Assembly (NCBI RefSeq): GCF_932526225.1
Contig: NC_064034.1
Span: forward strand, 6,496,001 to 6,560,000
DNA: 64,000 nucleotides
From: Nematostella vectensis
Lineage: Eukaryota; Cnidaria; Anthozoa; Actiniaria; Edwardsiidae
Direction: 5' to 3'
Below the pieces are notes generated by a model. It did not search any database and was not told where the DNA came from. It saw only the letters and a list, made by a program, of their open reading frames with translations. The position numbers and the translations under genes are program-made. Positions 12,701 to 27,700 of this stretch are shown piece after piece. Positions within the stretch are counted from its first letter, which is position 1. Each line of letters starts with the position of its first letter.

Positions 12701-15700
12701 CATGTATGACAGTCTTGATAAATGCCCGGAAAAAAAGGCTTTCTCAAAATAAGATAAACAACTAAAAAAGGTAAAACACTTTGACTAAACGGCTTGGGTC
12801 CTTGAGTATTGAGTTATACGTATTGAGCAATCTTCTACAACCACACCCGATGGAAACATCTTGATAACCCTTTTCTAATTCACAATGTATGAGAATATCG
12901 AAATAAAAGCCGTCATAGCAGGGCAGGGTTATTGGAAGGGGGCACCATTCTACCTCTTCAGGGACATCTAACTGTCCATCTATGTATCGATATGTTTGAC
13001 TCACCTCCATCACATCCGGCATTTTCTCCACCAATCGGATAAGAGTTGCTGTAGTCCCTGCGTTACATGACGTCATCACTTCTCGCCACCTGAGCATATA
13101 TAACGATATTGTGTTACTATGAATCGAAAACATAACCAAATAACGCAGACAGGCAGACCGGCTACGCTACCAGCCAACAGGTTGGCGTGGGTGTGTGAAA
13201 CTCTGCAGCGCTTAAAATGCTTGCTGCATTCTAGCATATACTAGTTATTTCTGATTTTAAAAAGAACTAACCTACACTAACCTGCCCCTAGTAAACCCAA
13301 ATGAGGGCTTGTTGCCATCGGTAAGAGACAAAAACACTGAGCCCGAGTTACTCGCCTACCTATCGTGTTCAATGATAGCAAGCACAACCGGCTTGATGTC
13401 CATTTCCAGGGAAGCATCCAAAATGTTCTGATTGGACGAATTCAAAAGCACTTCTTGTTCCGGAAGTGAGAGCAACACCGAAACGAGGCGTGCGTGACCG
13501 TGAATGGCGGCCAGGTGAAGAGCTGTGTTCTGCACAAAGAAACAAACGGGAAATGTGGAAAGAAAACTCAAAAAGCAGCAAAATTCGTGAAAGACTGGGC
13601 GGAAAAAGTGCGATTCCGAAAAACAAATATTTTCTGAGAGTTTTTATGGTACAAAATAAACTTTTCGGGAACAGATTGAGACAGGGGGCCGCGCTGTATT
13701 CTTACGTTTACCTTGTCTTCATCGACGTAATTCAAACAATAAATGTGTTTCTCAATTATTGCTTCAACGATCTTTTTGGAGCCCTTGATGGCTGCCTCAT
13801 GAAGCGGAGTTCTGAAGTTTTGATCCCTACAACAACATGCGCAACAATATTCGGGTATTCATAGTTTAGTATGGGCTCATAAAGGTCATAATAGAGATCT
13901 TAACATATACTGCGACGCCCTGGGGGGGGGGGGGGGGGGGGGGGGAATCTCCAGAAAAGTAGACGGGGTGCTCGACCTATCTTTTAGGGTATAAAAATCT
14001 TACCAACTGCTATCTCTTAGGGTGTGTTTTAGGATTTTTCAGATTCTGCTATCTTTTAGGGGTTTTCACGCCCGGGGAGAAGGATTTTTCCGATTCTGCT
14101 ATCTTTTAGGGGTTTTCATGCCCGGGGAGAAGGAGTTTTCCGATTCTGCTATCTTTTAGGGGTTTTCACGCCCGGGGAGGAGGATTTTTCCGATTCTGCT
14201 ATCTTTTAGGGTGTCTCACGCTAAATGGTGGTCCAGTCGCTCGAAACGTATTTTACAATAAACCATAAGGTGATACTTCCTACTTTATTGTTGGTAACAT
14301 AACAATACAGTATCCGTCAGCCAATGAAAACGAGCATTGTTTTTAATGCTATCTCTCAGGTTTAAAAATTCTTTCGACCACACTCTATGTGCTATCTATG
14401 TGCTATTGTTGTTGACCACGCCCTTAGTGTTATCCCTTAGGGTCAAAATTGATTTTGCTGTCGAGCACCCCCGTCTGTTTTTCTCGAAGTCCCCCCCCCC
14501 CCCCCCCCCCTGGGCTGCGACGACGGCTATGACTAGCCTCCTCCGTCTTTAAACGTTCGAAACCGAGACTGAATCTCTAAGACTCTCGCGGGTTTCCTGT
14601 GGTCGACAAATTCCTTTGTTAAGGGGGGAGGGGACGATGCCAAAAGCGTAAAAAAAGGGAAACCCGCTCGATGTATCAACACAGGAATCTCGAGCGCCTG
14701 TGTTTCTTTTCTGCCGCTATCCGGGGGGAGGCAGGCTATGGCAACGTCATCGAAAAAGATGTGTTTGCACTTGGTGTTCACTTCTAAACAAGTTGCAATT
14801 GAATGATTAAAACATTACTAGGGCAAAAAACATATGGAAATAAAGACATTACTCTATAGTAACAATGTAAAAGGAGTTTACACCGCAAACGTCACGTCAC
14901 AGGGGAAGTTCCCTCAATTAAAAATGGAAGTTATTGGTGTTTTCACGTCGTGGTTTGATGGAAAACAGCTAAAAAACTCATTTCCAAGCGATTCTGTTGA
15001 ACTCCAATCAAATTCTATTGTTTTCTGTCGTCGTCGTCGTCGCCGTCGTCGTCGTCTACGTTGCCGCCCTAGTTTCTTAAGGTCCCTAATAACAAATATG
15101 GACACTGAACATTCAAAGCTTCAAACCTACTAAGGCAGGGATGTATGTATTGGGCTAAAAACAGTAGATCGCTAATTGATTACCTGAGTATAGAGGCCCC
15201 GTGGCGTAACAGAATGGCTGCTGACCGATTTGCGCTGACAGCAGCCGCGTAGTGTAGTGGAGTGCGCCCGCGATTGTCCTGCAGGTTCACTATTTTCCCG
15301 CCTTGTTTATCGACAAGCGCGTGAATAATGTCATGCCAACTGTGTCTGAGAAACAACGATAACAACATCTTAAAACCGCATTAGGAAATTCCCCCCCCCC
15401 CTCCTGATTTTTATGTGATGCGGTGACCTGAAAAGCGGTTACAGGGATCGTAGCCCTGTAATAAAGCCTCACCGAGGCAAAAAAACTTTTAACGAGGCTT
15501 AACGTGTCTAACAATGACCAGTAACATTATAGTTTTATCAAGCGATGTAACTTGATTATTGTCGAGGGTGGAGAACATTAGATAAGCACACAATGGACAA
15601 TAATCAGATAGCCTTATATAGCCAGCTCACACTGTTATGTGGTAATAAAGACGAATAAGAGGGAACACCTTACCGGGCTGCCACGTGGAGGGGCGTGGCC

Positions 15701-18700
15701 TGAGAATCGGACAGGACACTGCCTGCCATCTTGTTATGCTCCAGGAACAGTCGAATACTCTGGAAAACAAAGAGTGCTTCGGCTAACAAACAGCATTACG
15801 TAATGTATCTCTAGTTTATCTCATCTCCATTATTTTCTGGAGATTTCATAATGGATTTCTTATATGAGAAACAGTTAGATTTTATAACATAGTAACTAGT
15901 TTGTTGTTCGCTTGTAAATATCACTCCTCTCATCAGACTGATTCTTCCTTTAAAAATTTTACATAGCCTCTGACCTCGTAAGACATATCTATCATAAATA
16001 GAGCCTTTTTTGCCATTGGCTTCTTCGCTTCCAAGAGTAACAAGAAAATTTCGCAAGGCGAATATTGTAAACTCACTGTGATGTCTCCGCACTTAGCTGC
16101 GTAGTGAGGGGGGGCAAAGCCAAGCGCGTCTTTCTCCGTAAGAAGAGGGACCAAAGACTTGTCCTAAAAAATAAACTACAAACTTTAAGGGACATCAATC
16201 GAGCTGCTTTTTCGTCATATGAAGGTTTTTATTGGTCAAACTTTGATTTGGGCTCAACAAAATCATTACTTATTTATTTGGATGCCGTCAAATGATAATG
16301 ATATTTAGCTTGTGAATTCACTGCATTTTCTCAGTACAACCATATTTTTTCCATTTGTGTTAATTTTAGGTCCGCTTTCAAGTCATATGGTAAATGAGAC
16401 GCTTAGATTGAAAGGGCAAACAGTATAACATGCAACATTCATTCTTAAAAATTCCTACGTTTCCCATAAGGGTTCCCATGAAAGGGCGAACAGTATAACA
16501 TGCAACATTCATTCTTAAAAATTCCTACGTTTCCCATAAGGGTTCCCATGCCTTTGACTCATATTGACCTTTGACGTTCAATTTGCGCTCTCGTAATTCA
16601 GCATTCCACTAACAAGGAGGGTGATAAGGTTCTCAAATTTATTGTGCTAGTTCTATGAGCGCCTCCCCCCCTTAGCGGCCAAAATGTGGGTCATTTCTTA
16701 TTAAGAAATCTTCAAGTATTTCCCATTTAAAACCTACTATGACTGTGCGCAGCACCCTCCCCCCCCCCCCCCCCCTCCCCCTAAGCCAATTCTGGATACG
16801 GCGACTTACACGTCAGTGCTTCTACCTCGGTCAAAGTTTAATTTTACGGCAATACTCTGCGTTAGTTGACCTGCTTTGATGGGTCTACCTGGAGTAACAC
16901 TTCCATAGTCGCCCCGTGCCCGACTGCGTTAAACACCGCTGTTCGGCCATCAATGTCTTTGACGGTGGTGTCTGCTCCCTTCTCCATCAACAAGTGAACC
17001 GAATCAGCTGAGCCCGTTGACGCAGCTAACATCAGCGGTGTTACATTCAAGCCGTTGCGAGCGTTCACATTCGCCCCCTTGTAAAGATACAGATTGTTGT
17101 CATCAAAAGCATGTTTGCCTTTTGGTTTGTCTGGCTTTTATTTTTTTTTCCGTTTTGGTTAAATACTTTCAAAGTTTAGGAAATTTATTGATATTAAGCG
17201 TTTTTGGATTTTTTTTAGCCAGAAACCATTCAAAATATAACCTGATAACATCGTTCTCTCTATTTATCCCGCTTTTATATATTGTATAGGCTTGAGTGTT
17301 TCCTTATAACAATAGATGCCCAACATTTTATTTTTGGTCATGTCTGGTTTGCGCATCCGGTTTATTGCGCACGAGGTCATAGTGGAATGCACCAGAAGGG
17401 CCATTTTTTATGTTTTCCTACAAGGCATATGACAAAAAAACATTCAAAAATTCGATGGATTCTTAAGTCTTACCTCTTTTGAAAAGGCCTTTTGTGTAAC
17501 TAGCAGAGCTTTGGCGCTAGGGAGGCCTATTGTTTAACTAGCATAGCTTTAGCGCTTAGGAAGGCCTATTGTGTAACTAGCATAGCTTTAGCGCTTAGGA
17601 AGGCCTATTGTTTAACTAGCATAGCTTTAGCGCTTAGGAAGGCCTATTGTTTAACTAGCATAGCTTTAGCGCTTAGGAAGGCCTATTGTGTAACTAGCAT
17701 AGCTTTAGCGCTAGGAAGGCCTATTGTGTAACTAGCATAGCTTTAGCGCTTAGGAAGGCCTATTGTTTAACTAGCATAGCTTTGGCGCTTAGGAAGGCCT
17801 ATTGTTTAACTAGCATAGCTTTGGCGCTTAGGAAGGCCTATTGTGTAACTAGCATAGCTTTGGCGCTTAGGAAGGCCTATTGTGTAACTAGCATAGCTTT
17901 GGCGCTTAGGAAGGCCTATTGTGTAACTAGCATAGCTTTAGCGCTTAGGAAAGCCTATTGTGTAACTAGCATAGCTTTGGCGCTTAGGCAGGCCTATTGT
18001 GTAACTAGCATAGCTTTGGTGCTAGAAAGGCCTATTGTGTAACTAGCATAGCTTTGGCGCTTAGGAAGGCCTATTGTGTAACTAGCATAGCTTTGGTGCT
18101 AGGAAGGCCTATTGTGTAACTAGCATAGCTTTGGCGCTTAGGAAGGCCTATTGTGTAACTAGCATAGCTTTGGTGCTAGGAAGGCCTATTGTGTAACTAG
18201 CATAGCTTTGGTGCTAGGAAGGCCTATTGTGTAACTAGCATAGCTTTGGCGCTTAGGAAGGCCTATTGTGTAACTAGCATAGCTTTGGCGCTAGGAAGGC
18301 CTATTGTGTAACTAGCACAGCTTTAGCGCTTAGGAAGGCCTGTTGTGTAACTAGCATAGCTTTGGCGCTAGGAAGGCCTATTGTGTAACTAGCATAGCTT
18401 TGGCGCTAGGGAGGCCTATTGTGTAACTAGCATAGCTTTAGCGCTTAGGAAGGCCTATTGTGTAACTAGCATAGCTTTGGCGCTTAGGAAGGCCTATTGT
18501 GTAACTAGCATAGCTTTGGCGCTTAAGAAGGCCTATTGTGTAACTAGCATAGCTTTGGCGCTAGGGAGGCCTATTGTGTAACTAGCATAGCTTTAGCGCT
18601 TAGGAAGGCCTATTGTGTAATTAGCATAGCTTTGGTGCTAGGAAGGCCTATTGTGTAACTAGCATAGCTTTAGCGCTTAGGAAGGCCTATTGTGTAACTA

Positions 18701-21700
18701 GCATAGCTTTAGCGCTAGGAAGGCCTATTGTGTAACTAGCATAGCTTTGGCGCTTAGGAAGGCCTATTGTGTAACTAGCATAGCTTTGGCGCTTAGGAAG
18801 GCCTATTGTGTAACTAGCATAGCTTTAGCGCTTAGGAAGGCCTATTGTGTAACTAGCATAGCTTTGGCGCTTAGGAAGGCCTATTGTGTAACTAGCATAG
18901 CTTTGGCGCTAGGAAGGCCTATTGTGTAACTAGCATAGCTTTAGCGCTTAGGAAGGCCTATTGTGTAACTAGCATAGCTTTAGCGCTAGGAAGGCCTATT
19001 GTGTAACTAGCATAGCTTTGGCGCTTAGGAAGGCCTATTGTGTAACTAGCATAGCTTTGGCGCTAGGAAGGCCTATTGTGTAACTAGCATAGCTTTGGCG
19101 CTAGGAAGGCCTATTGTGTAACTAGCATAGCTTTGGCGCTTAGGAAGGCCTATTGTGTAACTAGCATAGCTTTGGCGCTTAGGAAGGCCTATTGTGTAAC
19201 TAGCATAGCTTTGGCGCTTAGGAAGGCCTATTGTGTAACTAGCATAGCTTTAGCGCTTGAGAAGGCCTACTGTGTAATTAACATAGCTTTGGCGCTTGAG
19301 AAGGCCTATTGTGTAGCTAGAATATCCCCAACCAGACATGAAGAGCTGATACGACTTATTCACCTGTTCAATGAGTAGTTCCACTATTGCGCGATTGTTG
19401 CTTTTGGCCGCGTTATGTAGCGGTGTGGAGCCGTCTTTGTCTACCAACAGGATCTTTGCCACCCCCGGATCTTCCTTGAGAAGTAACTTGACGATGTTTG
19501 CGGCACCCTGTTCGCACGCTAAGTGAAACGCTGTCAACCGATCCACGCGCTGAAAAGCAAAACAAGAAAAAAAAAGGATACAAAAGATCATATTTCCGTT
19601 AACAGTTTTGCGTATTGTAATTTTGCAGATTGGAGTTGGCGTGTTACTCGGAATAACAATTAATCTACGCGTTTTTTTTACTACGATGCGTTAACAGCGA
19701 AAACAAATAAAAGAGTCTAAACAGAACAGTGGAAGAGTTTTAACAGCGCCACAGTATCCACTTGAGGAAAAGAAACTTTTCAAAAGATCTTAAGTCATTA
19801 AGTTTACGTTATCAGTTATTTTGTTTTATACGCTCTTTTTTTAAGAACCTTTTAAAAAGAACTTCCAGCCTGAGATTTCACCAAATTTTATGAACATGCT
19901 AAGAACATGCCGAGGCTCAGATAGCATTTTTTTCCTTTTTTAGTCCTGATGCGTTCTAAAATGCAGAATCAAATTGTGCTCATAGTAACAACTTTATTAT
20001 TGCTATTGATCATTAGTGTAATTCTCTCCCTAATAATTCATTGGGTTTTATATTCTTATGTACACTAAATTTTTAGAACATCGTTAAGAACATATTCAGC
20101 CTTAAAATTTTCCAGAAATAAGAACGGCCCAGCCTCAACTAAAAATTAGAAGTTCTTATAAAAAAAGAGTGTATTGCTGGTTATGCTCTCGCAGAGATTA
20201 TTATGTAACTAACGACTTTCCCGCCCTAATCGTTAAGTTCCCGGATAAATGCGCCCACGCTCTTGCGTTCAGCCGAGTTCCCGCTATGACGGCGTAAGTA
20301 CTTCATGTGGCCATCAATATGGTCAGAGTTAGGGTTAGTGTCTAGATTACACTATACTGATGGCTACATGAAGTACCAGCATATGACGCAAGCATCAGAA
20401 CGAGAAGCGCAACACAATCGAGAAAACAATCGAACGCTAACGCAAGAACGGAATAGTTTTATTGTCCAGTATACCAGGTTGCACTGCGGCATGTTTTTCT
20501 GGCTTTTTTCGGGCTTTTTCCCTATATTTCTTGGCACTGGTTGTTGATATTTTTTTTTTGGGGGGGGGGGGGGGATTGGGCGAAAACGTTGTGGCAGCCT
20601 TTGCGAATACCGCCCATTCAATAAGGCCGCTTGCCGCCACAGTCGAGTCAGCAGCTCAGTTTTATTCACAAACTAAGTGTCCATGAGAAATGAGAAAATC
20701 AAATAAATTGATTAATGCAATCATAAAAGTTATATACCTTCGGCTCTCTAATCCGTGATCCATACTCAAGGCACAAACTAACAACCTGCCATAAAACACA
20801 CACAATAATATCATTTTATAAAAAAAAATGAACCAAGAGACAAATATTAGCCAAAGTGGAATTAGGAACTACATACATTTTTTTGCATACGTGTGTTTTG
20901 ATTAGTTCGCTATTTGTCTGTGGAATAAATCCTTTTATTCCTCTAAATAGCGTTTCATGTAGTTAGTCGATAAGGTTGATTTTCTCAATCCACTTTGAAA
21001 CGTGTTCGCTATCATTTATAAAAACAGATTACTTGATTTGAGACTTTAGAAGAAAAGATACGACCACAATAAGAAAACGTATAACAATCACTATAGCGAC
21101 GTATTTAGAAAATCTAGGGCCCCCTGTCTTTTTACACGAATGCTCACACTAGTAAATCCGCTGTCCACAGCAAGATGGAGGAGAGTGCTTCCATCCAGAT
21201 CCGCGTCGTAGAGAAATTTCTCGACGTCCAACTGCATCTGACCGACTGAATACAAAAAAAAAAAAAGTCAAGCAGAATATAACATATGAAGAAACCTTTG
21301 TCGTTTTAGGGGTCTGGTACCGAGGAATTTTAGTTTCTTTTCAGAAGCTTTCTCCATTGACTAAAGACCCAGAGCCACTGTTTTTCTCTTCTGAATACAA
21401 TTCACAAAGTTTGCGAAGCACGTGCAGGTTTTCCGAATAAGAAATATATGAGTTTCCATATATGGAAGTGACCGCGTCTGGGAAAAACGACAATTTTTGG
21501 CTAAATTTTCTTAATATGATCGCGTTGTCTGATGCGGGATCCGTTATAATTATATAGAAACAAATGAGGATTGTGTTACAAAGTATAGATTTTAGTAAAA
21601 AGCCGTATATTAAAACGCTTGCAGTCTGCTTACTGTACTTGAGGAGGACCCGGGCAGAGTTAGCCGCCCCACATTCCATAGCCACGCCCAACGGTATTTT

Positions 21701-24700
21701 GCCCTGGTCGTCTCTAGTGTCAAACGACGCATTGGATTCTAACTAATAAAAACAATAATCGAACGTTAAAACACGAACGCATTACAAAATAACGATAATC
21801 AAACGGTAAAACATAGATGCACTACAAAATAACGATAACTAAACAGTAACAGTAAAACATGGCTGCACTATAACGATAACCGAGCGGTAAATCATGGTCG
21901 CACTACAAAATAACGATAATCGAACGGTAAATCATGGTCGCATTACAAAATAACGATAATCGAACGGTAAAACATAGACGCACTACAAAATAATGATAAC
22001 TAAACAGTAACAGTAAAACATGGCTGCACTATAACGAGGGAAAGATACTCACCAATGTGGTACAAATTTCGGGTTTGTTGGGGGCAGGGGGAGGGAAAGA
22101 TACTCACCAATGTGGTACAAATTTCGGGTTTGTTGGGGGCAGGGGGAGGGAAAGATACTCACCAATGTGGTACAAATTTCGGGTTTGTGGGGGGCAGGGG
22201 GGAGGGAAAGATACTCACCAATGTGGTACAAATTTCGGGTTTGTTGGGGGCAGGGGGAGGGAAAGATACTCACCAATGTGGTACAAATTTCGGGTTTGTT
22301 GGGGGCAGGGGGAGGGAAAGATACTCACCAATGTGATACAAATTTCGCGTTTGTGGGGGGAAGGGGGAGGGAAAGATACTCACCAATGTGGTACAAATTT
22401 CGGGTTTGTTGGGGGCAGGGGGGAGGGAAAGATACTCACCAATGTGGTACAAATTTCGGGTTTGTGGGGGGCAGGGGGGAAGGAAAGATACTCACCAATG
22501 TGGTACAAATTTCGGGTTTGTGTGGGACAGGGGAAGGGAAAGATACTCACCAATGTGGTACAAATTTCGGGTTTGTGGGGGGCAGGGGGAGGGAAAGATA
22601 CTCGCCAATGTGGTACAAATTTCGGGTTTGTGGGGGGCAGGGGGGAGGGAAAGATACTCACCAATGTGGTACAAATTTCGGGTTTGTTGGGGGCAGGGGG
22701 GAGGGAAAGATACTCACCAATGTGGTACAAATTTCGGGTTTGTGGGGGGCAGGGAGAGGGAAAGATACTCACCAATGTGGTACAAATTTCGGGTTTGTGG
22801 GGGGCAGGGGGGAGGGGAAGATACTCACCAATGTGGTACAAATTTCGGGTTTGTGGGGGGCAGGGGGAGGGAAAGATACTCACCAATGTGGTACAAATTT
22901 CGGGTTTGTGGAGGGCAGGGGGGAAGGAAAGATACTCACCAATGTGATACAAATTTCGGGTTTGTGGGGGGCAGGGGGGAGGGAAAGATACTCACCAATG
23001 TGGTACAAATTTCGGGTTTGTTGGGGGCAGGGGGGAGGGAAAGATACTCACCAATGTGGTACAAATTTCGGGTTTGTGGGGGGCAGGGAGAGGGAAAGAT
23101 ACTCGCCAAAGTGGTACAAATTTCGGGTTTGTGGGGGGCAGGGGGGAGGGAAAGATACTCACCAATGTGGTACAAATTTCGGGTTTGTTGGGGGCAGGGG
23201 GGAGGGAAAGATACTCACCAATGTGGTACAAATTTCGGGTTTGTGGGGGGCAGGGAGAGGGAAAGATACTCACCAATGTGGTACAAATTTCGGGTTTGTG
23301 GGGGGCAGGGGGGGAAAGATACTCACCAATGTGGTACAAATTTCGGGTTTGTGGGGGGCAGGGGGGAGGGAAAGATACTCACCAATGTGGTACAAATTTC
23401 GGGTTTGTGGGGGGCAGGGGAGGGAAAGATACTCACCAATGTGGTACAAATTTCGGGTTTGTGGGGGGCAGGGGGGGGGAAGATACTCACCAATGTGGTA
23501 TAAATTTCGGGTTTGTGGGGGGCAGGGGGAGGGAAAGATACTCACCAATGTGGTACAAATTTCGGGTTTGTGGGGGGCAGGGGGGAGGGAAAGATACTCA
23601 CCAATGTGGTACAAATTTCGGGTTTGTGGGGGGCAGGGGGAGGGAAAGATACTCACCAATGTGGTACAAATTTCGGGTTTGTGGGGGGCAGGGGGAGGGA
23701 AAGATACTCACCAATGTGGTACAAATTTCGGGTTTGTGGGGGGCAGTGGGGAGGGAAAGATACTCACCAATGTGATACAAATTTCGGGTATGTGGGGAGC
23801 ATGGGGGAGGGAAAGATACTCACCAATGTGGTACAAACTTCGCGTTTGTGGAGGGCAGGGGGGAGGGAAAGATATTCACCAATGTCGTACAAATTTCGCG
23901 TTTGTGGGAGGCAGGGGGAGGGAAAGATACTCACCAATGTGGTACAAATTTCGGGTTTGTTGGGGGCAGGGGGAGGGAAAGATACTCACCAATGTGATAC
24001 AAATTTCGCGTTTGTGAAGGGCAGGGGGAGGGAAAGATACTCACCAATGTGGTACAAATTTCGGGTTTGTGGGGGGCAGGAGGAGGGAAAGATACTCACC
24101 AATGTGGTACAAATTTCGGGTTTGTTGGGGGCAGGGGGGAGGGAAAGATACTCACCAATGTGGTACATATTTTGGGTTTGTGGGGGGCAGGGAGAGGGAA
24201 AGATACTCACCAATGTGGTACAAATTTCGGGTTTGTGGGGGGCAGGGGGGGGAAAGATACTCACCAATGTGGTACAAATTTCGGGTTTGTGGGGGACAGG
24301 GGGGAGGGAAAGATACTCACCAATGTGGTACAAATTTCGGGTTTGTGGGGGGCAGGGGAGGGAAAGATACTCACCAATGTGGTACAAATTTCGGGTTTGT
24401 GGGGGGCAGGGGGGGGGGGGAAAGATACTCACCAATGTGGTATAAATTTCGGGTTTGTGGGGGGCAGGGGGAGGGAAAGATACTCACCAATGTGGTACAA
24501 ATTTCGGGTTTGTGGGGGGCAGGGGGGAGGGAAAGATACTCACCAATGTGGTACAAATTTCGGGTTTGTGGGGGGCAGGGGGAGGGAAAGATACTCACCA
24601 ATGTGGTACAAATTTCGGGTTTGTGGGGGGCAGGGGGAGGGAAAGATACTCACCAATGTGGTACAAATTTCGGGTTTGTGGGGGGCAGGGGGGAGGGAAA

Positions 24701-27700
24701 GATACTCACCAATGTGATACAAATTTCGGGTATGTGGGGAGCATGGGGGAGGGAAAGATACTCACCAATGTGGTACAAACTTCGCGTTTGTGGAGGGCAG
24801 GGGGGAGGGAAAGATATTCACCAATGTCGTACAAATTTCGCGTTTGTGGGAGGCAGGGGGAGGGAAAGATACTCACCAATGTGGTACAAATTTCGGGTTT
24901 GTTGGGGGCAGGGGGAGGGAAAGATACTCACCAATGTGATACAAATTTCGCGTTTGTGAAGGGCAGGGGGAGGGAAAGATACTCACCAATGTGGTACAAA
25001 TTTCGGGTTTGTGGGGGGCAGGAGGAGGGAAAGATACTCACCAATGTGGTACAAACTTCGGGTTTGTGGGGGGCAGGGGGAGGGAAAGATACTCACCAAT
25101 GTGGTACAAATTTCGGGTTTGTTGGGGGCAGGGGGGAGGGAAAGATACTCACCAATGTGATACAAATTTCGGGTATGTGGGGAGCAGGGGGGAGGGAAAG
25201 ATACTCACCAATGTGGTACAAATTTCGGGTTTGTTGGGGGCAGTGGGGAGGGAAAGATACTCACCAATGTGATACAAATTTCGGGTATGTGGGGAGCAGG
25301 GGGGAGGGAAAGATACTCACCAATGTGGTACAAACTTCGCGTTTGTGGAGGGCAGGGGGGAGGGAAAGATATTCACCAATGTCGTACAAATTTCGCGTTT
25401 GTGGGGGGCAGGGAGAGGGAAAGATACTCACCAATGTGGTACAAATTTCGGGTTTGTTGGGGGCAGGGGGAGGGAAAGATACTCACCAATGTGATACAAA
25501 TTTCGCGTTTGTGGGGGGTAGGGGGAGGGAAAGATACTCACCAATGTGGTACAAATTTCGGGTTTGTGGGGGGCAGGAGTAGAGAAAGATACTCACCAAT
25601 GTGGTACAAACTTCGCGTTTGTGGGGGGCAGGGGGGAGGGAAAGATATTCACCAATGTGGTACAAATTTCGCGTTTGTGGGAGGCAGGGGGAGGGAAAGA
25701 TACTCACCAATGTGGTACAAATTTCGGGTTTGTTGGGGGCAGGGGGAGGGAAAGATACTCACCAATGTGATACAAATTTCGCGTTTGTGGAGGGTAGGGG
25801 GAGGGAAAGATACTCACCAATGTGGTACAAATTTCGGGTTTGTGGGGGGCAGGAGTAGAGAAAGATACTCACCAATGTGGTACAAACTTCGCGTTTGTGG
25901 GGGGCAGGGGGGAGGGAAAGATATTCACCAATGTGGTACAAATTTCGCGTTTGTGGGAGGCAGGGGGAGGGAAAGATACTCACCAATGTGGTACAAATTT
26001 CGGGTTTGTGGCGGGCAGGGGGAGGGAAAGATACTCACCAATGTGGTACAAACTTCGCGTTTGTGGGGGGCAGGGGGGAGGGAAAGATATTCACCAATGT
26101 GGTACAAATTTCGCGTTTGTGGGAGGCAGGGGGAGGGAAAGATACTCACCAATGTGGTACAAATTTCGGGTTTGTGGGGGGCAGGGGGAGGGAAAGATAC
26201 TCTCCAATGTAGTACAAATTTCGCGTTTGTGGGAGGCAGGGGGAGGGAAAGATACTCACCAATGTGGTACAAATTTCGGGTTTGTGGGGGGCAGGGGGAG
26301 GGAAAGATACTCACCAATGTGGTACAAATTTCGGGTTTGTTGGGGGCAGGGGGGAGGGAAAGATACTCACCAATGTGGTACAAATTTCGGGTTTGTGGGG
26401 GGCAGGGAGAGGGAAAGATACTCACCAATGTGGTACAAATTTCGGGTTTGTGGGGGGCAGGGGGGAGGGAAAGATACTCACCAATGTGATACAAATTTCG
26501 GGTATGTGGGGAGCATGGGGGAGGGAAAGATACTCACCAATGTGGTACAAACTTCGCGTTTGTGGAGGGCAGGGGGGAGGGAAAGATATTCACCAATGTC
26601 GTACAAATTTCGCGTTTGTGGGAGGCAGGGGGAGGGAAAGATACTCACCAATGTGGTACAAATTTCGGGTTTGTTGGGGGCAGGGGGAGGGAAAGATACT
26701 CACCAATGTGATACAAATTTCGCGTTTGTGAAGGGCAGGGGGAGGGAAAGATACTCACCAATGTGGTACAAATTTCGGGTTTGTGGGGGGCAGGAGGAGG
26801 GAAAGATACTCACCAATGTGGTACAAACTTCGGGTTTGTGGGGGGCAGGGGGAGGGAAAGATACTCACCAATGTGGTACAAATTTCGGGTTTGTTGGGGG
26901 CAGGGGGGAGGGAAAGATACTCACCAATGTGATACAAATTTCGGGTATGTGGGGAGCAGGGGGGAGGGAAAGATACTCACCAATGTGGTACAAATTTCGG
27001 GTTTGTTGGGGGCAGTGGGGAGGGAAAGATACTCACCAATGTGATACAAATTTCGGGTATGTGGGGAGCAGGGGGGAGGGAAAGATACTCACCAATGTGG
27101 TACAAACTTCGCGTTTGTGGAGGGCAGGGGGGAGGGAAAGATATTCACCAATGTCGTACAAATTTCGCGTTTGTGGGGGGCAGGGAGAGGGAAAGATACT
27201 CACCAATGTGGTACAAATTTCGGGTTTGTTGGGGGCAGGGGGAGGGAAAGATACTCACCAATGTGATACAAATTTCGCGTTTGTGGGGGGTAGGGGGAGG
27301 GAAAGATACTCACCAATGTGGTACAAATTTCGGGTTTGTGGGGGGCAGGAGTAGAGAAAGATACTCACCAATGTGGTACAAACTTCGCGTTTGTGGGGGG
27401 CAGGGGGGAGGGAAAGATATTCACCAATGTGGTACAAATTTCGCGTTTGTGGGAGGCAGGGGGAGGGAAAGATACTCACCAATGTGGTACAAATTTCGGG
27501 TTTGTTGGGGGCAGGGGGAGGGAAAGATACTCACCAATGTGATACAAATTTCGCGTTTGTGGGGGGTAGGGGGATGGAAAGATACTCACCAATGTGGTAC
27601 AAATTTCGGGTTTGTGGGGGGCAGGAGTAGAGAAAGATACTCACCAATGTGGTACAAACTTCGCGTTTGTGGGGGGCAGGGGGGAGGGAAAGATATTCAC

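Noticed and set aside
12762-13004. - strand frame continuing past TRPA exon 15
   Set aside because: A strong GTGAGT donor ends exon 15 at 13005, and the next exon (12404-12460) continues the TRPA sequence. The extension has no family similarity.
22110-24017. 635-codon + strand frame and other frames of 200-510 codons with [10 protein letters not shown]-like repeats
   Set aside because: They arise because the 56-bp unit has no stop on the + strand and 55-57 bp units cycle through frames. Several overlapping frames are open at once, and the sequence is explained as TRPA exon-4 end plus donor.
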